Assembly (NCBI GenBank): GCA_008729055.1
Contig: SDUX01000002.1
Location: 996,496 to 1,060,495 of the forward strand
Origin: Pyropia haitanensis
Taxonomy: Eukaryota; Rhodophyta; Bangiophyceae; Bangiales; Bangiaceae
Direction of reading: 5' to 3'
DNA length: 64,000 nt
In this document: positions 11,590 to 21,730 of the stretch, piece after piece
Layout: each line of letters opens with the position of its first letter
Position numbering within the stretch: position 1 is the first letter of the stretch
Notes under the pieces: model-generated
Told to the model about the DNA's origin: nothing
Databases searched by the model: none
The model's input: the letters and a program-made list of their open reading frames with translations, nothing else
Translations under genes and position numbers: made by a program

Positions 11590-13122
11590 GGCGGGGGGGG
11601 GGGGAGGGAAGGGGCAGGGTTGGCAGCGCCGGCAGCGGGGCGCCACAGGTCCGCGGCGGCCACATCGCAGGGGGGGGCACGTGGCCGGCCAGCACCGCGA
11701 CGCCCGGGGGAGACAGCGCCCGTGGCGATGCGGACGGCGTCAGGGACCGCCGCTGCCCAACAAAGTGCGCACTGTGCTTGGACAATGGCTGTCGCCGCGT
11801 CAGTCCGCGCCCCCCCCCCCCCCGCCGGCGGGCACACGTGCGCCCGGTGTGCACCCGCCTCCCGCGACAGCCGCCCACACGCGACGCAGCGGAAGCGCGG
11901 CGTCGCGCCGCGCGGGACCGCCACCAGCGTATCCCCGGGGTTGGCGAGCACCGCCGGGGGGGGGGGCGGGTGGACGCCGCCGCCACCGCCGCCGCCAGCC
12001 ACGCCGCCGCCGTCGACGCTGCGGCTGCGGTCGTCGTGGCGGCGGCGGCGGCGGCGCGACGCGTCCCGCCCGCCGCCGCTGCTGTCGCGGCTGCGGCTGC
12101 GGGAGGCGGCCCGCCCGCGGCGGCGGCCGTGGCGGCGGCGGCCACCGCGGCTGTCACTGCTGCTGCGGCTGCGGCTGCGGCTGCGGCTGCTGCGGCTGCG
12201 GCGGCCACGGTCGCCGTCCACCCCGCCCGCGCCTGCGCCCGCAACTCCCGCCCCCCCCCCCCCTCCGCGGCGGCCACCCCCCCCCCCCCCCCCGCCGCCG
12301 CCGCGGCGGCGGCGGTGGCCACCACCGCCACCCACTCGGCGACATCCCCCCCCCCCGCCGCGACCGCGGCGAGCGCGTCGCGCAGCGTCGGCACCGCCGC
12401 CGCCACCTCCCCGCCGCGGCCCGCCGCCACACACACCGCCGCCGCCCGCCGGTGGGCCCGCCCGGCCGTGTGCTGCAGCAGCGTCCGCGGCGCGTCCATC
12501 TGTGCGTTGCACACGCGGCAGTACCAGCGGCAGGGGGGGGGGGCACGGCGGCGGCGGAGCCACCCCCATCCCCACCGCCGCTACCACCACCACCACCACC
12601 ACCACCACCACCACCACCACCACCACCACCACCACCACCACCACCGGCGGCGGCGGCGGCGGCGGCGGTGGCATCCGCCCTCGACGGCCCCTCCGCCGCC
12701 GCGGCGCGCGCGGCGTGCGCGGCGGCGGCGGTGACCTTGCGCGCGTGCCCGCGGCCGCGGAGGTGCGCCGCCCACTGCGCCGCGCCGCTGACCGCCACGC
12801 GGCAGACGGCGCACTCGACGTAGCCGGGGAGGAGGCCCGGGGGGGGGGGTGGGGGGGCGCGGGGGGGGGGGGCGCCATGCCCGACCCGCCACGGCCGCGA
12901 GGTGTGGCAACGGGCGGAGGGGGGGAGGGGCACCCGTTTAGGGTGGGCGGGAGGGTGGGCGGCGGCAACCGGGGAGCGAGGCGGCCCACGCCGCCGCATC
13001 CGTCGAGGCGGCGCAGCGGGGGGTGCGGGCAAAGGCGACCCGCGGGGGAGAGGCCCGCGCGGGGCGCCCTTCCCCGACTCTGCCACACCGTAGGGTGCCG
13101 GGCGGATCAACAGCCGTGCCAC
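11590..13122 (-). CDS. U1-type (matrin-like) C2H2 zinc-finger protein, frame-broken
   Basis: Two fingers of the C-x2-C-x12-H-x5-H type used by U1C/matrin/JAZ-like RNA-binding proteins can be read. One at about 12835-12750 has core CAVCRVAVSG...HLRGRGH; a second at about 12522-12440 has core CRVCNAQMD...HTAGRAH. Between them lies a poly-Gly tract encoded by a 60-bp trinucleotide run (12583-12645). The fingers are in different frames, and the switch falls in an 11-base G run at 12533-12543, as if one base were missing. A Cys/His-rich stretch with CVACG follows at about 11,900 in the third frame after another G/C run. The upstream Met at 13122 gives a Pro/Arg-rich leader; an ATG at 12878, close to the first finger, is a more natural start. 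The 3' end is uncertain. An RNA-binding or splicing role is inferred from the finger type only. Confidence 0.5.
12583..12645. repeat. (CAC)n trinucleotide microsatellite
   Basis: About 21 uninterrupted CAC/ACC triplets. In the minus-strand zinc-finger frame it encodes a poly-Gly linker between two U1-type fingers, so length changes would alter linker length without shifting frame. Confidence 0.95.
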
Positions 13123-14187
13123 CGTGTTCTGACTCCCGCCCCCGAGAGAGTTGCAGCCGCCAGGCGCACAAGGACCTCAACTCCTTCCGCGGCTCCTCTG
13201 TCATCCCCCGGCAATGACAGGTATTTTGTTTGCCGTCAGCAGCCTGTGGCGGCGGATGTCCCACGGCCGCGCGCTTGCCGCGGTCGCCAACACACCATTG
13301 GCCATTGGCACAGTGACAGCGCCGGTCGTGCCACTGTGACAGACACACCGCGGTCGGGACAGCACGCGCCCCCCCCACCGCTGGTGCGGCACGGCACCCC
13401 CACCACCTGCGCAGCATCTGGGGGGGCCCGCCGCCCCCCCCCCGCCGCCACGCCACGCACACGCCCACCCCCCCCCGCCCGCGGCCGCCGCCGCGCCATA
13501 TTGTCGGGCGACGCCCCGCCTCGCCCGCCACTGTGGCCGCGGGGCCGCCCGCGGTGGTGGCGGGGGGGGAGCGCGGTGGAACGCCGCCCTCCCCCGCCGC
13601 TGCCCGCCCGCCCCTCCTCCCCGGCCCCCCCCCGTTGCCACCTCCCCCGCCGCTTCCCACCTTCCCCCCGTCTCTTTCCCCCCGCCTCCCCCCCACACCG
13701 TCAGGTCAGAGATACCCGCGCGGTGTGCGACCGTCGGCGGCCGGCGGGGACCTCACCACCCGCTCGCCCCTCCGTCGCGCGGCGCGCTTGCCCGCCCTTT
13801 CCCGCGTCGCACGGCTCGCGTCGTGCCGGGCGCCGCGGGTGGCGCGGCGGCCGTCTGGGTCTCTCGGCGGCGCCTGCTGCTGTTGGGTGGGGCGGGGGGG
13901 GCGGTGGCGTGGCGGCCGGCAGCGCGGCGCCAGTCGGGGCGTGGCGGCGGCGGCGGCGGCGGGGACCCCATGCGGGCGCCTCCGCGGCGGCGGCGGCACC
14001 CCCACGTGGCGGCGGCCGCTCCCAGCTGCTGCGGTTGACTGCGTCGCGGCGTCTCCCCTGGTCGAGAGACGCGGCCGCCATTCTCCCCCCCCCTCCCCCC
14101 CCTTCCCCCGCTGTGGGCGTTGCCCTCTGCACTCCCCTCTGCCTCTCTCTCTTGCCTCTCTCTCTCTCTGCCCACCCCCCCGCCGCC
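13123..14187. other. Intergenic region with C/T-rich leader of the TLC gene
   Basis: No gene is recognised. The first half contains mixed sequence (13,090-13,340) and then long C/G runs. The last 100 bases before the TLC start are almost pure C/T, including TCTCTCTC at about 14,145-14,170, followed by a good initiation context (cgccgccATGa). The pyrimidine tract is a plausible core-promoter or 5'UTR element. Confidence 0.5.
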
Positions 14188-15012
14188 ATGACCACGGTGG
14201 CCGTAGATATGGTAGACAAGCGGATGCTGTCGGCGACCCTTGCGGAGCACGCGGCGTACCTGGTCACCCCCCACGGCTTGCAGACGCTAAGCGTCATTGG
14301 CGGGTGGGTGGCGTTTTGGACCGCCCTCTGCCTTCTCGCGTGTGTGTTGCCGCGCGTCGGCCCCACCCGCGCGGGTTTTGCCGTCTCGGCCATCCACGCG
14401 GTGAGCACCTTCTCCATCGCGACCGCCGTGCTGGTGCGCCGGCGGGGGTCCATCCCCTTCTACGCGCCCCTCGACGCGTACCCGATGGACACGGCGCTGT
14501 GCGCCGCGTCGCTCGGCTACTTTATCTACGACATGTACTGGGTGCTAACCAAGAACCGCGCGTTCCTCGCGCACCACCTGATCTGCATTGTGGACTTTTC
14601 GTCCCTGCTCCTCGTCATCCGCTGCTGCTCCACCCACGGGTCGGCCAACCTGTTTGTCGCCGAGCTGGGCGGCCTCGCCTTCCAAGCCGCCCGCCTCTAC
14701 CCGTGCCCCGCCTCCCGCACCGCCTTTCACGTTGCGTTTGTGGTCACCCGGGCGGGGCTGTGGCCGGTCTACCTCGGCGCGATGAGCCGCGCCTTCCTCG
14801 CCGAGCCCACCTGCGGGTGGGTGTGCGCGCTGCTGAGCGTGGGGGGGGAGACCCTCCTGTGGCTCATCAACGTTGTGTGGTTGTGCCAGACGGTGTTTGG
14901 GGTGGACATTTTGTGGCGGCTCGGCCTGACGCGGAGTATGAAGCCCAAGGCGCCGCCGAGCGTGCCAGTGCGGGAGGCGCCCAAGCAAAAGCCACTCGCC
15001 GCGACGCAGTGA
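14188..15012 (+). CDS. TLC-domain (TRAM/LAG1/CLN8) membrane protein
   Basis: This complete, single-frame gene encodes 274 residues. TLC-domain proteins are multi-span membrane proteins; relatives include ceramide synthases and the TMEM56/TLCD group involved in membrane lipid composition. Several hydrophobic segments are visible (about residues 28-52, 65-80, 105-120, 125-145, 170-195, 205-235). TLC-like cores are HAVSTFSIATAVL, GYFIYDMYWVL and AFLAHHLICIVDF, with the His pair of the last typical of the family. The tail is Lys/Pro-rich (PKAPP...PKQKP), consistent with a cytosolic end. The chosen start has a strong context and follows a C/T-rich leader; upstream frame extension is low-complexity. 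Without the lysine-rich ceramide-synthase signature, a TLCD/TMEM56-like role is likelier than ceramide synthesis. Confidence 0.85.
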   Translation: MTTVAVDMVDKRMLSATLAEHAAYLVTPHGLQTLSVIGGWVAFWTALCLLACVLPRVGPTRAGFAVSAIHAVSTFSIATAVLVRRRGSIPFYAPLDAYPMDTALCAASLGYFIYDMYWVLTKNRAFLAHHLICIVDFSSLLLVIRCCSTHGSANLFVAELGGLAFQAARLYPCPASRTAFHVAFVVTRAGLWPVYLGAMSRAFLAEPTCGWVCALLSVGGETLLWLINVVWLCQTVFGVDILWRLGLTRSMKPKAPPSVPVREAPKQKPLAATQ

Positions 15013-16079
15013 TGGTCGGTTTCTCTTTTTCGGAGGCACTCGTGTCTTACGGCGCCTCTTCTCTGGCCGGTAACATGAGCGGGGAAGGAGGGGCGGTGGA
15101 CTGAGCGGGGGGGTGGGGGGGGGGGATTGGCTAGGCAAGTAAGCGCAGATGGGGGCGGTAGCCGTGCCCGCGCAGTGTGCGGCTGGCCCCTCCCACGAAT
15201 TGGCTGGCCACGCCCTGGGTAGATGGGGGAGTCCCGCCCCTTTTTTTCACCAGACCGCTGTTTCCCGTGTTTGCGGACGTGCCAGCGTGGGCAGACGTCC
15301 AGGCGGGCGGGTGGGCGGGCGAGCAGACGGCCAGTGGCTGGCAGGCGGGCGGGCGAGCGAGCAGTCGGGCGGGCGGGTAGTCCGATGGGCGGGCGAACTC
15401 GGGGGCGGCCGCAGAGTGCCCCAGTCCGTTCCCGCCCAACGGGTGGTCGGCTGCGCGGACCGGCCGTGTTGGCTATCCCCCGGCGCGATGCGCACGGGTG
15501 TGTCGCGGTGGAACAGGCGTGGCATGGCGTGGCGGACCAGGCGTGGCGTGGCGTGCCGTCGAGGGCGGCGCACGGGGGAAGAGGTGCGCGTGCTCGCCCG
15601 CGCGGGGGCGTCGCGGGGGGGTACGTCGCCCTGTGTCTGCCGCCACGGTCGGCGGCGCGCGTCGCGGAGTGCGCCACGGCGCGGGCCGCCCCCCGCCTTG
15701 ACGCGCACCCACTGGGCGTGCGGGGGTGCCGAGAAGCGGGGCGCTGCTGCTCGACGGCGCGAGACGCGCTGCTCAGCTCTCTTTAGGGGGAGAGGAGCCT
15801 GCTGGCGCCGCGGCGCTGGGTTGCTTGGGTTGGTCTCGACCGGACCACCAAGCAGGGAGACGCTGGGGTAGGGGTTACGAGGGGAGGGCGACCGCCCAGT
15901 TCCCCAGACGTGCGTGCCGGGGCCGCCGCGTCGGTTGGGTTGGCGCGGCCGACAAGGTCGCGGTCACCAAACACGCAGTCGCTCCCACGGAGAACCCGCG
16001 CCGGCCCCATGTCGGGGGCGAACAAGACAGGACATGTAAATATACAGAACGATCAGCTGGGCTGCACGCACGCGCCGCG
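15013..16079. other. Intergenic region between convergent TLC and PITP genes
   Basis: This is the 3' flank of both genes. A G-run at 15,105-15,125 is followed by a short GGGC/GGCG-rich tandem-like patch at 15,300-15,400 and a gcgtggcgtggc patch near 15,520-15,560. Open frames here are low-complexity, and I see no clear poly(A) signal or RNA gene. Confidence 0.5.
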
Positions 16080-16925
16080 TCAGCGCGCCGCTAGCTGGCG
16101 CTTGGCCTCCCCCTCCAGCCGCCGGATGTCCGCCATAGACAGCCCCAGCCACTCGTCCAGCCAGCACACCACCCGCCGGTTGTACCGCACAAACGCGTTG
16201 CGCAGGCCGTAGCGGTGGCCCCACGCCTCGGCGCGCCCCTGGAGGCCCCGCTTGGCAAAGTGCAGCGCCACCGCCTTGACCGCCACCATCCGAGGCGACG
16301 ACGGCGCGGTCCGCCACGGGCCGCCCGCCGGGAAGGGACCTCGCACAGGGGGAGGGGGGGGCACCGCTCCGCGGTCGCCACCGCCACCGCCACCACCGCC
16401 GCCACCGCCGCCACCGCCGCCGCCGCCGCCGCCAGTCCACGTAGTCGGGTCTTCGCCCGCCACCAGCGCCACGTGTTCTGCCGACGAGATATCCAGGTCC
16501 ACCACCGTGCGGGCAGCCAAGTCGGCAGCGTCCAACCCCACCACGTTGTACAGGGGGTGACTCGGCTCTCGCGTGGCGGGCCCGTCGACGGGGACCCCCG
16601 CCGGCGGGGCGTCAGCGTACACGGAGCGGATAACGAGTGAGAATTTGGCACCCAGGTAGGGGGACGCGTACGCGGTAACGCAGACGGGAAAGGAGTTCCA
16701 CGCCGTCTCGTACAGCACCCCCGCCCCAGTGGGCAGCAACGCCGCCAAAAAGGTGGGCAGGTGGGCGTCCAGGAAGTAGGTCTTCTCCGTGTACTGACCC
16801 GGGGGGAGGCCGTGGGGGTTGTCAGTAAAGGGCTCGTTCTTGACAAACAAAACGCCCGACACGGGGGAGGGTCCCCCTTTGGCTGCCCCTCTGCCGCCCG
16901 CCTTACCATTTGTCGTCGGCGTCGC

Positions 16926-16957
<32 letters not shown>

Positions 16958-17063
16958 TCGTGGCCGAGTCGCGGATCGACGACTTGGCAATCATGTAGAG
17001 CATCCCCCGTTGATATTCGGCCACCGTCAGGGGCAGGACGATGCGGTACTCAACGAGCAGCAT
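16080..17063 (-). CDS. Phosphatidylinositol transfer protein (START-like PITP)
   Basis: PITPs carry phosphatidylinositol or phosphatidylcholine between membranes and feed phosphoinositide signalling. The 327-residue product starts with the family's hallmark (MLLVEYRIVLPLTVAEYQ), then has NEPFTDNPHGLPPGQYTEK, a lipid-pocket stretch around WNSFPVCVTAY, and the C-terminal GLRNAFVRYNRR...CWLDEWLGLSMADIRRLE helix. Animal PITPs are about 270 residues. The extra length is two low-complexity inserts: an Ala/Thr and Gly/Ala-rich one near residues 33-60 and a run of about 20 Gly near residue 220. The start is fixed by alignment with the family N-terminus; an in-frame upstream extension to 17309 looks non-coding. 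The gene is complete and lies divergently from mS38. Confidence 0.93.
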
Positions 17064-17867
17064 GGCAAAAACGCAGCCAAAAGACACACCAGCGGAGACG
17101 TGCGACAGTGCGAGCGGGACAAGGCCAAGAGAGGGGTCCAGGAGGACAAAGGGAAAAGAGGAAGGTTCCCGGAAGCGGGCAGCGCGGAACTTGCCGGCTG
17201 GTCTAGACCATGCACTCCGTCGCGATAAGCGCCGACTAGTCGTCGGGCGCGCCGGACCGTGGCCGACGGGGGCAGCGGAAAACGGGGTCCAGTGCCGGTC
17301 CCAGGCCACTCCCCGACACGCTCACCCGACAGTGACGACAACGCAAGCAGCGTGGCGCACCATTGCTGCGACTGCGCGCTGGCGCGCGAGCATGGTAGCT
17401 GGCAGTGAAACGGGAGCACAAAATGGCATGCATCAGTGACTGCACCGGCGGGTGCCCGTTGGAGAGACGTGGACGGACAGCCGCATACTGGCGGTTCGCA
17501 TCGTCTGCAGTCTGAGGGCATCTAGAGCCATGAAATTCTCAGTATTCCCCAATATCGTGCTCACTCGTGCACTCAGCAACTCATACGTACAAACCTTAGA
17601 GTTCTTCTTCGTTGTGGCGTTTGTCCTTAAAGTAAGTTGAGGTCATGTCGAGGCGGGATCCGCCCTCGTCGCCACCGTGGGAGTCGGCCATCAACCAGCG
17701 AGCCGTTGTCGTCGTCCACTGCCGCGCCGCCTGCCCGGCTCTCCTTCCCCTCCCCCCCACCTCCGCCCTGGCCCTCTCCTATTCCTCCTTCCCCCCTTAC
17801 CGCCCCCTCCCCCTTTCTCACTTTTGGATCTCTCCAATCTCCGAGTACTCTCCATGCCGCCACGACC
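17064..17867. promoter_or_regulatory. Divergent intergenic region between PITP and mS38 genes
   Basis: This shared upstream region is clearly less GC-rich between about 17,420 and 17,640 than the coding sequence. On the mS38 side, 17,735-17,825 is an almost unbroken C/T tract ending about 45 bases before the start codon. I see no TATA motif at a normal distance from either start. Confidence 0.4.
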
Positions 17868-18548
17868 ATGTTGCGCTGCCGAGTCGCTCTAGCCGCCGCC
17901 GCGGCCGGCGCGTGCCGGCCGCCGCGCGCCAGCGGCAGGGCCGCCGCCGCAGCCGCCGGCGGCGCTCCCCCTCTCCTCGCTGCCGCGGCTGCATGTACCG
18001 CCGCAGCTGTTCGCCGCGCTGTGCACGCGCGGCGGGTGGATGATCCGGCGGCGCCGGCGCCTCCGCCCCCTGCGCCGGGGGTGGCGCCCGCCCCGGCCAC
18101 CTGGTGGTGGCTACCCGTCGGCGTGGACCCCACGGCGGAATCGGCGGCGCTGGTGGCTCTAGTCGCCCAGGGTGGGCGGCGGGCGCCTGGCGCTCGCCGC
18201 GCCGCGGCGCGTTTGCGTGCCGAGGAGGGGTGGGCGCCGGTGGGCGTGCCGTCGCCCTGGGCATGCCTGGCCGCGCCGGCGTCGTTGTCGCCGCCGCCGC
18301 CGCCGCCGCCGCAGGGCCTGGCGGCGGCGCTGGAACCGACCGCGGCGGCCACTGCCGCGGCGGCCGACGCGGCGTCGGCGGCGGTGGCGGGCACGATTGG
18401 CCGGCTGCCGACGCGGCGGGGCGGCGGCGCCGCCGAGCCACCGCCGGCTGAGGAGCTCGTTGCGAGCAGCACCAAGAAGAAGCGGCGGGCCAAGATGAAC
18501 AAGCACAAGGTGCGCAAGCGGAAAAAGCGCGATCGGAAGCGCGCCTAG
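17868..18548 (+). CDS. Mitochondrial small-subunit ribosomal protein mS38 (AURKAIP1/COX24 family)
   Basis: The 226-residue product ends in the compact basic signature of the mS38/COX24 family: STKKKRRAKMNKHKVRKRKK, then RDRKRA-stop. In yeast this protein (Cox24/Qri5) is needed for mitochondrial translation, and in mammals it is AURKAIP1; both contact rRNA through this basic C-terminal helix. The rest is Ala/Pro-rich and poorly conserved, as usual for the family. The N-terminus (MLRCRVALAAAAAGACRPPR) has Arg/Ala composition typical of a mitochondrial presequence. The start follows a C/T-rich leader (cgaccATGt). The sequence is intact in one frame; poly-Pro at about residue 145 is encoded by CCG triplets. 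Confidence 0.85.
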   Translation: MLRCRVALAAAAAGACRPPRASGRAAAAAAGGAPPLLAAAAACTAAAVRRAVHARRVDDPAAPAPPPPAPGVAPAPATWWWLPVGVDPTAESAALVALVAQGGRRAPGARRAAARLRAEEGWAPVGVPSPWACLAAPASLSPPPPPPPQGLAAALEPTAAATAAAADAASAAVAGTIGRLPTRRGGGAAEPPPAEELVASSTKKKRRAKMNKHKVRKRKKRDRKRA

Positions 18549-18976
18549 GCGGCGCGGGCAGTGGGTCGGCGGGAGCGAGTGCCTCTGGCGGCACCCAGCG
18601 GGGTTCTGTTCTGGCGTGGGCGGCACACAGCGGCTGGTGTTTCCCACCGTCTCCCACGTTGCTCGCTGATGGGTGGGACGCCCTTCCTATCCCGGCCCAC
18701 ACGAGGGTGGACGGGTGGGTGAGCCTGGGAGGACGACGGCCATCGCCCGTGGACTCGGTGGCTGTCACGGCCACCCGTCGTCAGTGGCCACAGGTGTGGC
18801 CCGTGTGGGCACCGCCACTGCCGCCGCGGCACAACCCCACCGCACATGCGCGGCGGTCCCTCGCTGTGGACAGGCCGCTCGCAAAACAGAACGAACGGGG
18901 ACGGATAAAGCACTGGAACACAAAACCCATTCGGACGCCGCGGGCGGGGCACCGCCAGGACCGCCAGCACCCCCCA
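18549..18976. other. Intergenic region between convergent mS38 and NUMOD3 genes
   Basis: Mixed-composition 3' flank. The 18,880-18,930 stretch is A-richer, and the rest shows no gene, hairpin or RNA feature that I can support. Confidence 0.4.
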
Positions 18977-20818
18977 TCAGTCCCGCGTCGCCGGCGCGGC
19001 CGGGTCTTCCCCGGCGGCGGCGGCGGCGCCACCCGTGCCCCCGCGGCTGCCGGCAGCGCCACCCGTGCCCCCGCGGCTGCTGGCGGCGCCGGTGGCCCGC
19101 GGCGGCGGCCACGCCCCCCCCGCCCCCCCCGACCCCCCCCCCCCGCCCCCCCCGACCCCCCCCCCCCCGCCCCCCCGACAGCCGCGCCCCCGCCTTGAGC
19201 GCGTGGAGGATGCTCTCCCCCGCGTTGGCCGTCCGCTGCATGCCCTCCACGTCGTCCACCTCGGCGCCAAACACCTCCTTGGCCAGCCCGCGCATCCGCG
19301 CGCGGAGGCTGAGGTACTCACAAAACTGGGCGTAGACGCTGGGCGGCGCGTCCTCGCGCACGTCGCTCAACGACGGCGGCCGCGACACGTGGTGGGTGGC
19401 CTTCCAGCTGTCCGACCACGCCTTGAGCTGCCGCCGCAGCTGGATGTACGAGTGGATGTCGCCCGTCGTCATCAGCCGGTGCTTCCCAATCAGCCGGTAG
19501 TCGTCGGCGGACAGGTGGCGGCGGGCGGCCTGGCCCGGCGCGGGGGGGCGCGCCGGCCCTGCCGCCGCGTCGGCGAGCGTCGACAGCGACTGCGACGAGG
19601 GGGCGATGGAGAGGAAGCCCGACGAGTAGTCGGATCTGCCCAGGCCGACGCCCAGGTCGTCGTGCGCGCCCTCCTCGCCGTCACCGACGGACGAGTCGTC
19701 GCCCACCAGGTTCTCTGCGGGGACGCCACCCAGCGAGCTCCGCGCCGCCGTCGCGCCGTCAACCACCCCCACGCCGTCGGCCGCCCCCCCGCCCGACAGC
19801 GTCGGCGGCGCCCCCCCCTCCCCTCCCCCACCCCCCCCCTCGTCCACCGCCTCGAGGGTGCCGTCGGGCCGCCGCACAAAGCGGGCCTCCCCGTCGGCGG
19901 CGCTCGCCGCCTCGGCGGCGGCGGCGGCCCCCCCCCCCACCACGTCCGCGGCGAGCCCCCGCAGCAGCTGCCGCATGCGCATGTACACCTCAAACTTGCG
20001 CACGACCGGCACCGGCGCCAGTCGCCGCACGTCGGCCAGCGACGGCCGCCGGTCGTTGCGCGCGGCGTACGCGTCGGACCAGACGCGGAGCTCCCGGCGG
20101 AGCGACACAAACTCGTGAATGTCGGCGGTCGCGACAAGCGGGAACTCGCCGGCGCCAACGTCGGCGGCGCGCGGGGTCCTCCCCCCCCGTCTCCCCCTCC
20201 CGCTCCTCCTGCGCCTCCCCCCCGCGCGCCGGCGCGGCCGCGGCCGCCGACGGTTGACACGCGCGCCCCCCCCCGGACAATCCCGTCCGTCCGTGGCCGC
20301 GCGCGGGCGGCGGCGGCGAGCGCTGGCAGCCGCTCGGCCGGCGGCCCCGGCCGGCGGCCCGCCGCGACGGCGGCGGCGAGGGAGCGGCTCAGCGCCAGCC
20401 GGTGCGCGCGGGAGAGGCGGCGGCCCTTGTTCCACGGCGACGAGCCGGTGCGGGCCTCGGACATGCGGGCGCGCGTCTCGGGGGACATCTTCTTGCCCTT
20501 GTTCCACGGCGTCCGCCCGCGCATGGCCGTCGACAGCTTTTCTCGCATCGCCGCGGTCTTGGTCTGACCGACCATGGAGCGGCTAATCTTGCGCCGCGTC
20601 TCGTCCGACAGGGGGGACCCGCCGCCGCCGCCACCGCCACTGCCGCCGCCGCTGCGGAGGGGCACCGCTTCGGTGGGCCGCCTGCCCGCCGCGGGCGGCG
20701 GGGGGGCCCCGCCGTCGCGGCCGCGGCCCGGCGCCCCAGTCGCTGCCGCCGCCGACGCTGCCGCTGCCGCCGTCGCCGCCGCCGCCGTCGCCCTCGCCGC
20801 CGTCGTCGCCGTCGAAGC

Positions 20819-20875
<57 letters not shown>

Positions 20876-21523
20876 GGCGGTGGCAGTTGGCGCACCGGCG
20901 GCCGGCCGGCCGGCAGGGGCGGCCGCGGCCGCGGCAGCAGCGGCGGGCGGCGGCCCGACAGCGCGCTGCTCCGCGGCGGCCGCGGCGTGGCGGCGGCCCG
21001 GCGGCGGTGCCGCCGCGGCCGCCACTACCGCCGGCCGCCGCGGCCGCGCCGCCGCCGGCCGCGGCCGCGGCGGCGGCACGGGGCGGCGGGCGAGCGCGGG
21101 CGGTGGGGACCAGACAAAGAGGGCGGGTGCGGGGGGGGCGGCGGGGGGGGGGGTCGGCGCGCGCGCCGCAGCGCCATGGCGTCGGGCGGCGGGGGGGGGG
21201 GGCGCCCGCGGCGGCTGCGGCATGGAGAGACCGCAACCGTCGGGGGCACAGGGACGGGCGCCGCGGCGGGTGGACGCGGCGGGTCGGGACGCAGGGGGGG
21301 GGGAAGGAGGGTAGGCGACGGGCGTGGCGGGCGGGGGAGGCGGGTGTGGCGGGCGGGGAGGCGGGCGGGGAGGCGGGCGTGGAGCGCGGCGGGGCGGCGG
21401 CTCGCCGTGAGGTTGGCGCAAGGTGGAGCCCCGCTGGCCGCCACAGCCGCGAGCTGGCCCAGAGGCCCGTCGGACCGTGGGCGCTCTCCCGGGGCCCTCG
21501 TTCTGTGCCGCGGCCTCGGCCAC
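18977..21523 (-). CDS. NUMOD3-motif protein with a duplicated DIH/LRR/WSD module
   Basis: At about 20,610-20,390 the minus strand encodes tandem NUMOD3 motifs: SDETRRKISRSM, then PWNKGKKMSPETRARMSEA, then PWNKGRRLS. NUMOD3 is a short DNA-binding helix first described beside homing endonucleases; it also occurs in nuclear-encoded plant and algal proteins. Downstream are two related segments of about 60 residues, at about 20,145-19,940 and 19,470-19,260, each with D-I-H, L-R-R-x-L, W-S-D and P-S-L-x-D-V-R and ending R-G-L-A-x-(D/E)-V. They look like an internal duplication I do not recognise. The NUMOD3 and module frames differ; the switch falls in C/G runs at 20,266-20,274 or 20,181-20,188, consistent with one missing base. 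Upstream, a C-x2-C and Gly/Asp-rich stretch (about 20,890-20,740) sits in yet another frame, so the N-terminus is uncertain. The end at 18977 assumes a further switch in the C runs near 19,130-19,176; otherwise the frame reads to 18765. No nuclease domain is seen. Confidence 0.6.
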
Positions 21524-21730
21524 TCACACGCGGGGGATCTGTCAAGTACGATAGATTTAATAGTATTTTCGGAAGTGTGCGGGCATTTCTTCAGTGTGGG
21601 ATGTCCTTCCGGATTCAAGGCCACCGTTCTTGCCACACCTGCCGCGACTCGGACAATTGGGCCTTTCAGCTGGCCGCTGCGCCGCCGCCGCCACCGTCGC
21701 AGCAGCTGCAAGCGGTGAAGTTCCCTCGCC

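Noticed and set aside
10789..15012. 1407-codon plus-strand open frame
   Set aside because: Only its last 274 codons (TLC protein) are real; the rest crosses chelatase remnants and the antisense of the zinc-finger gene, kept open by GC content.
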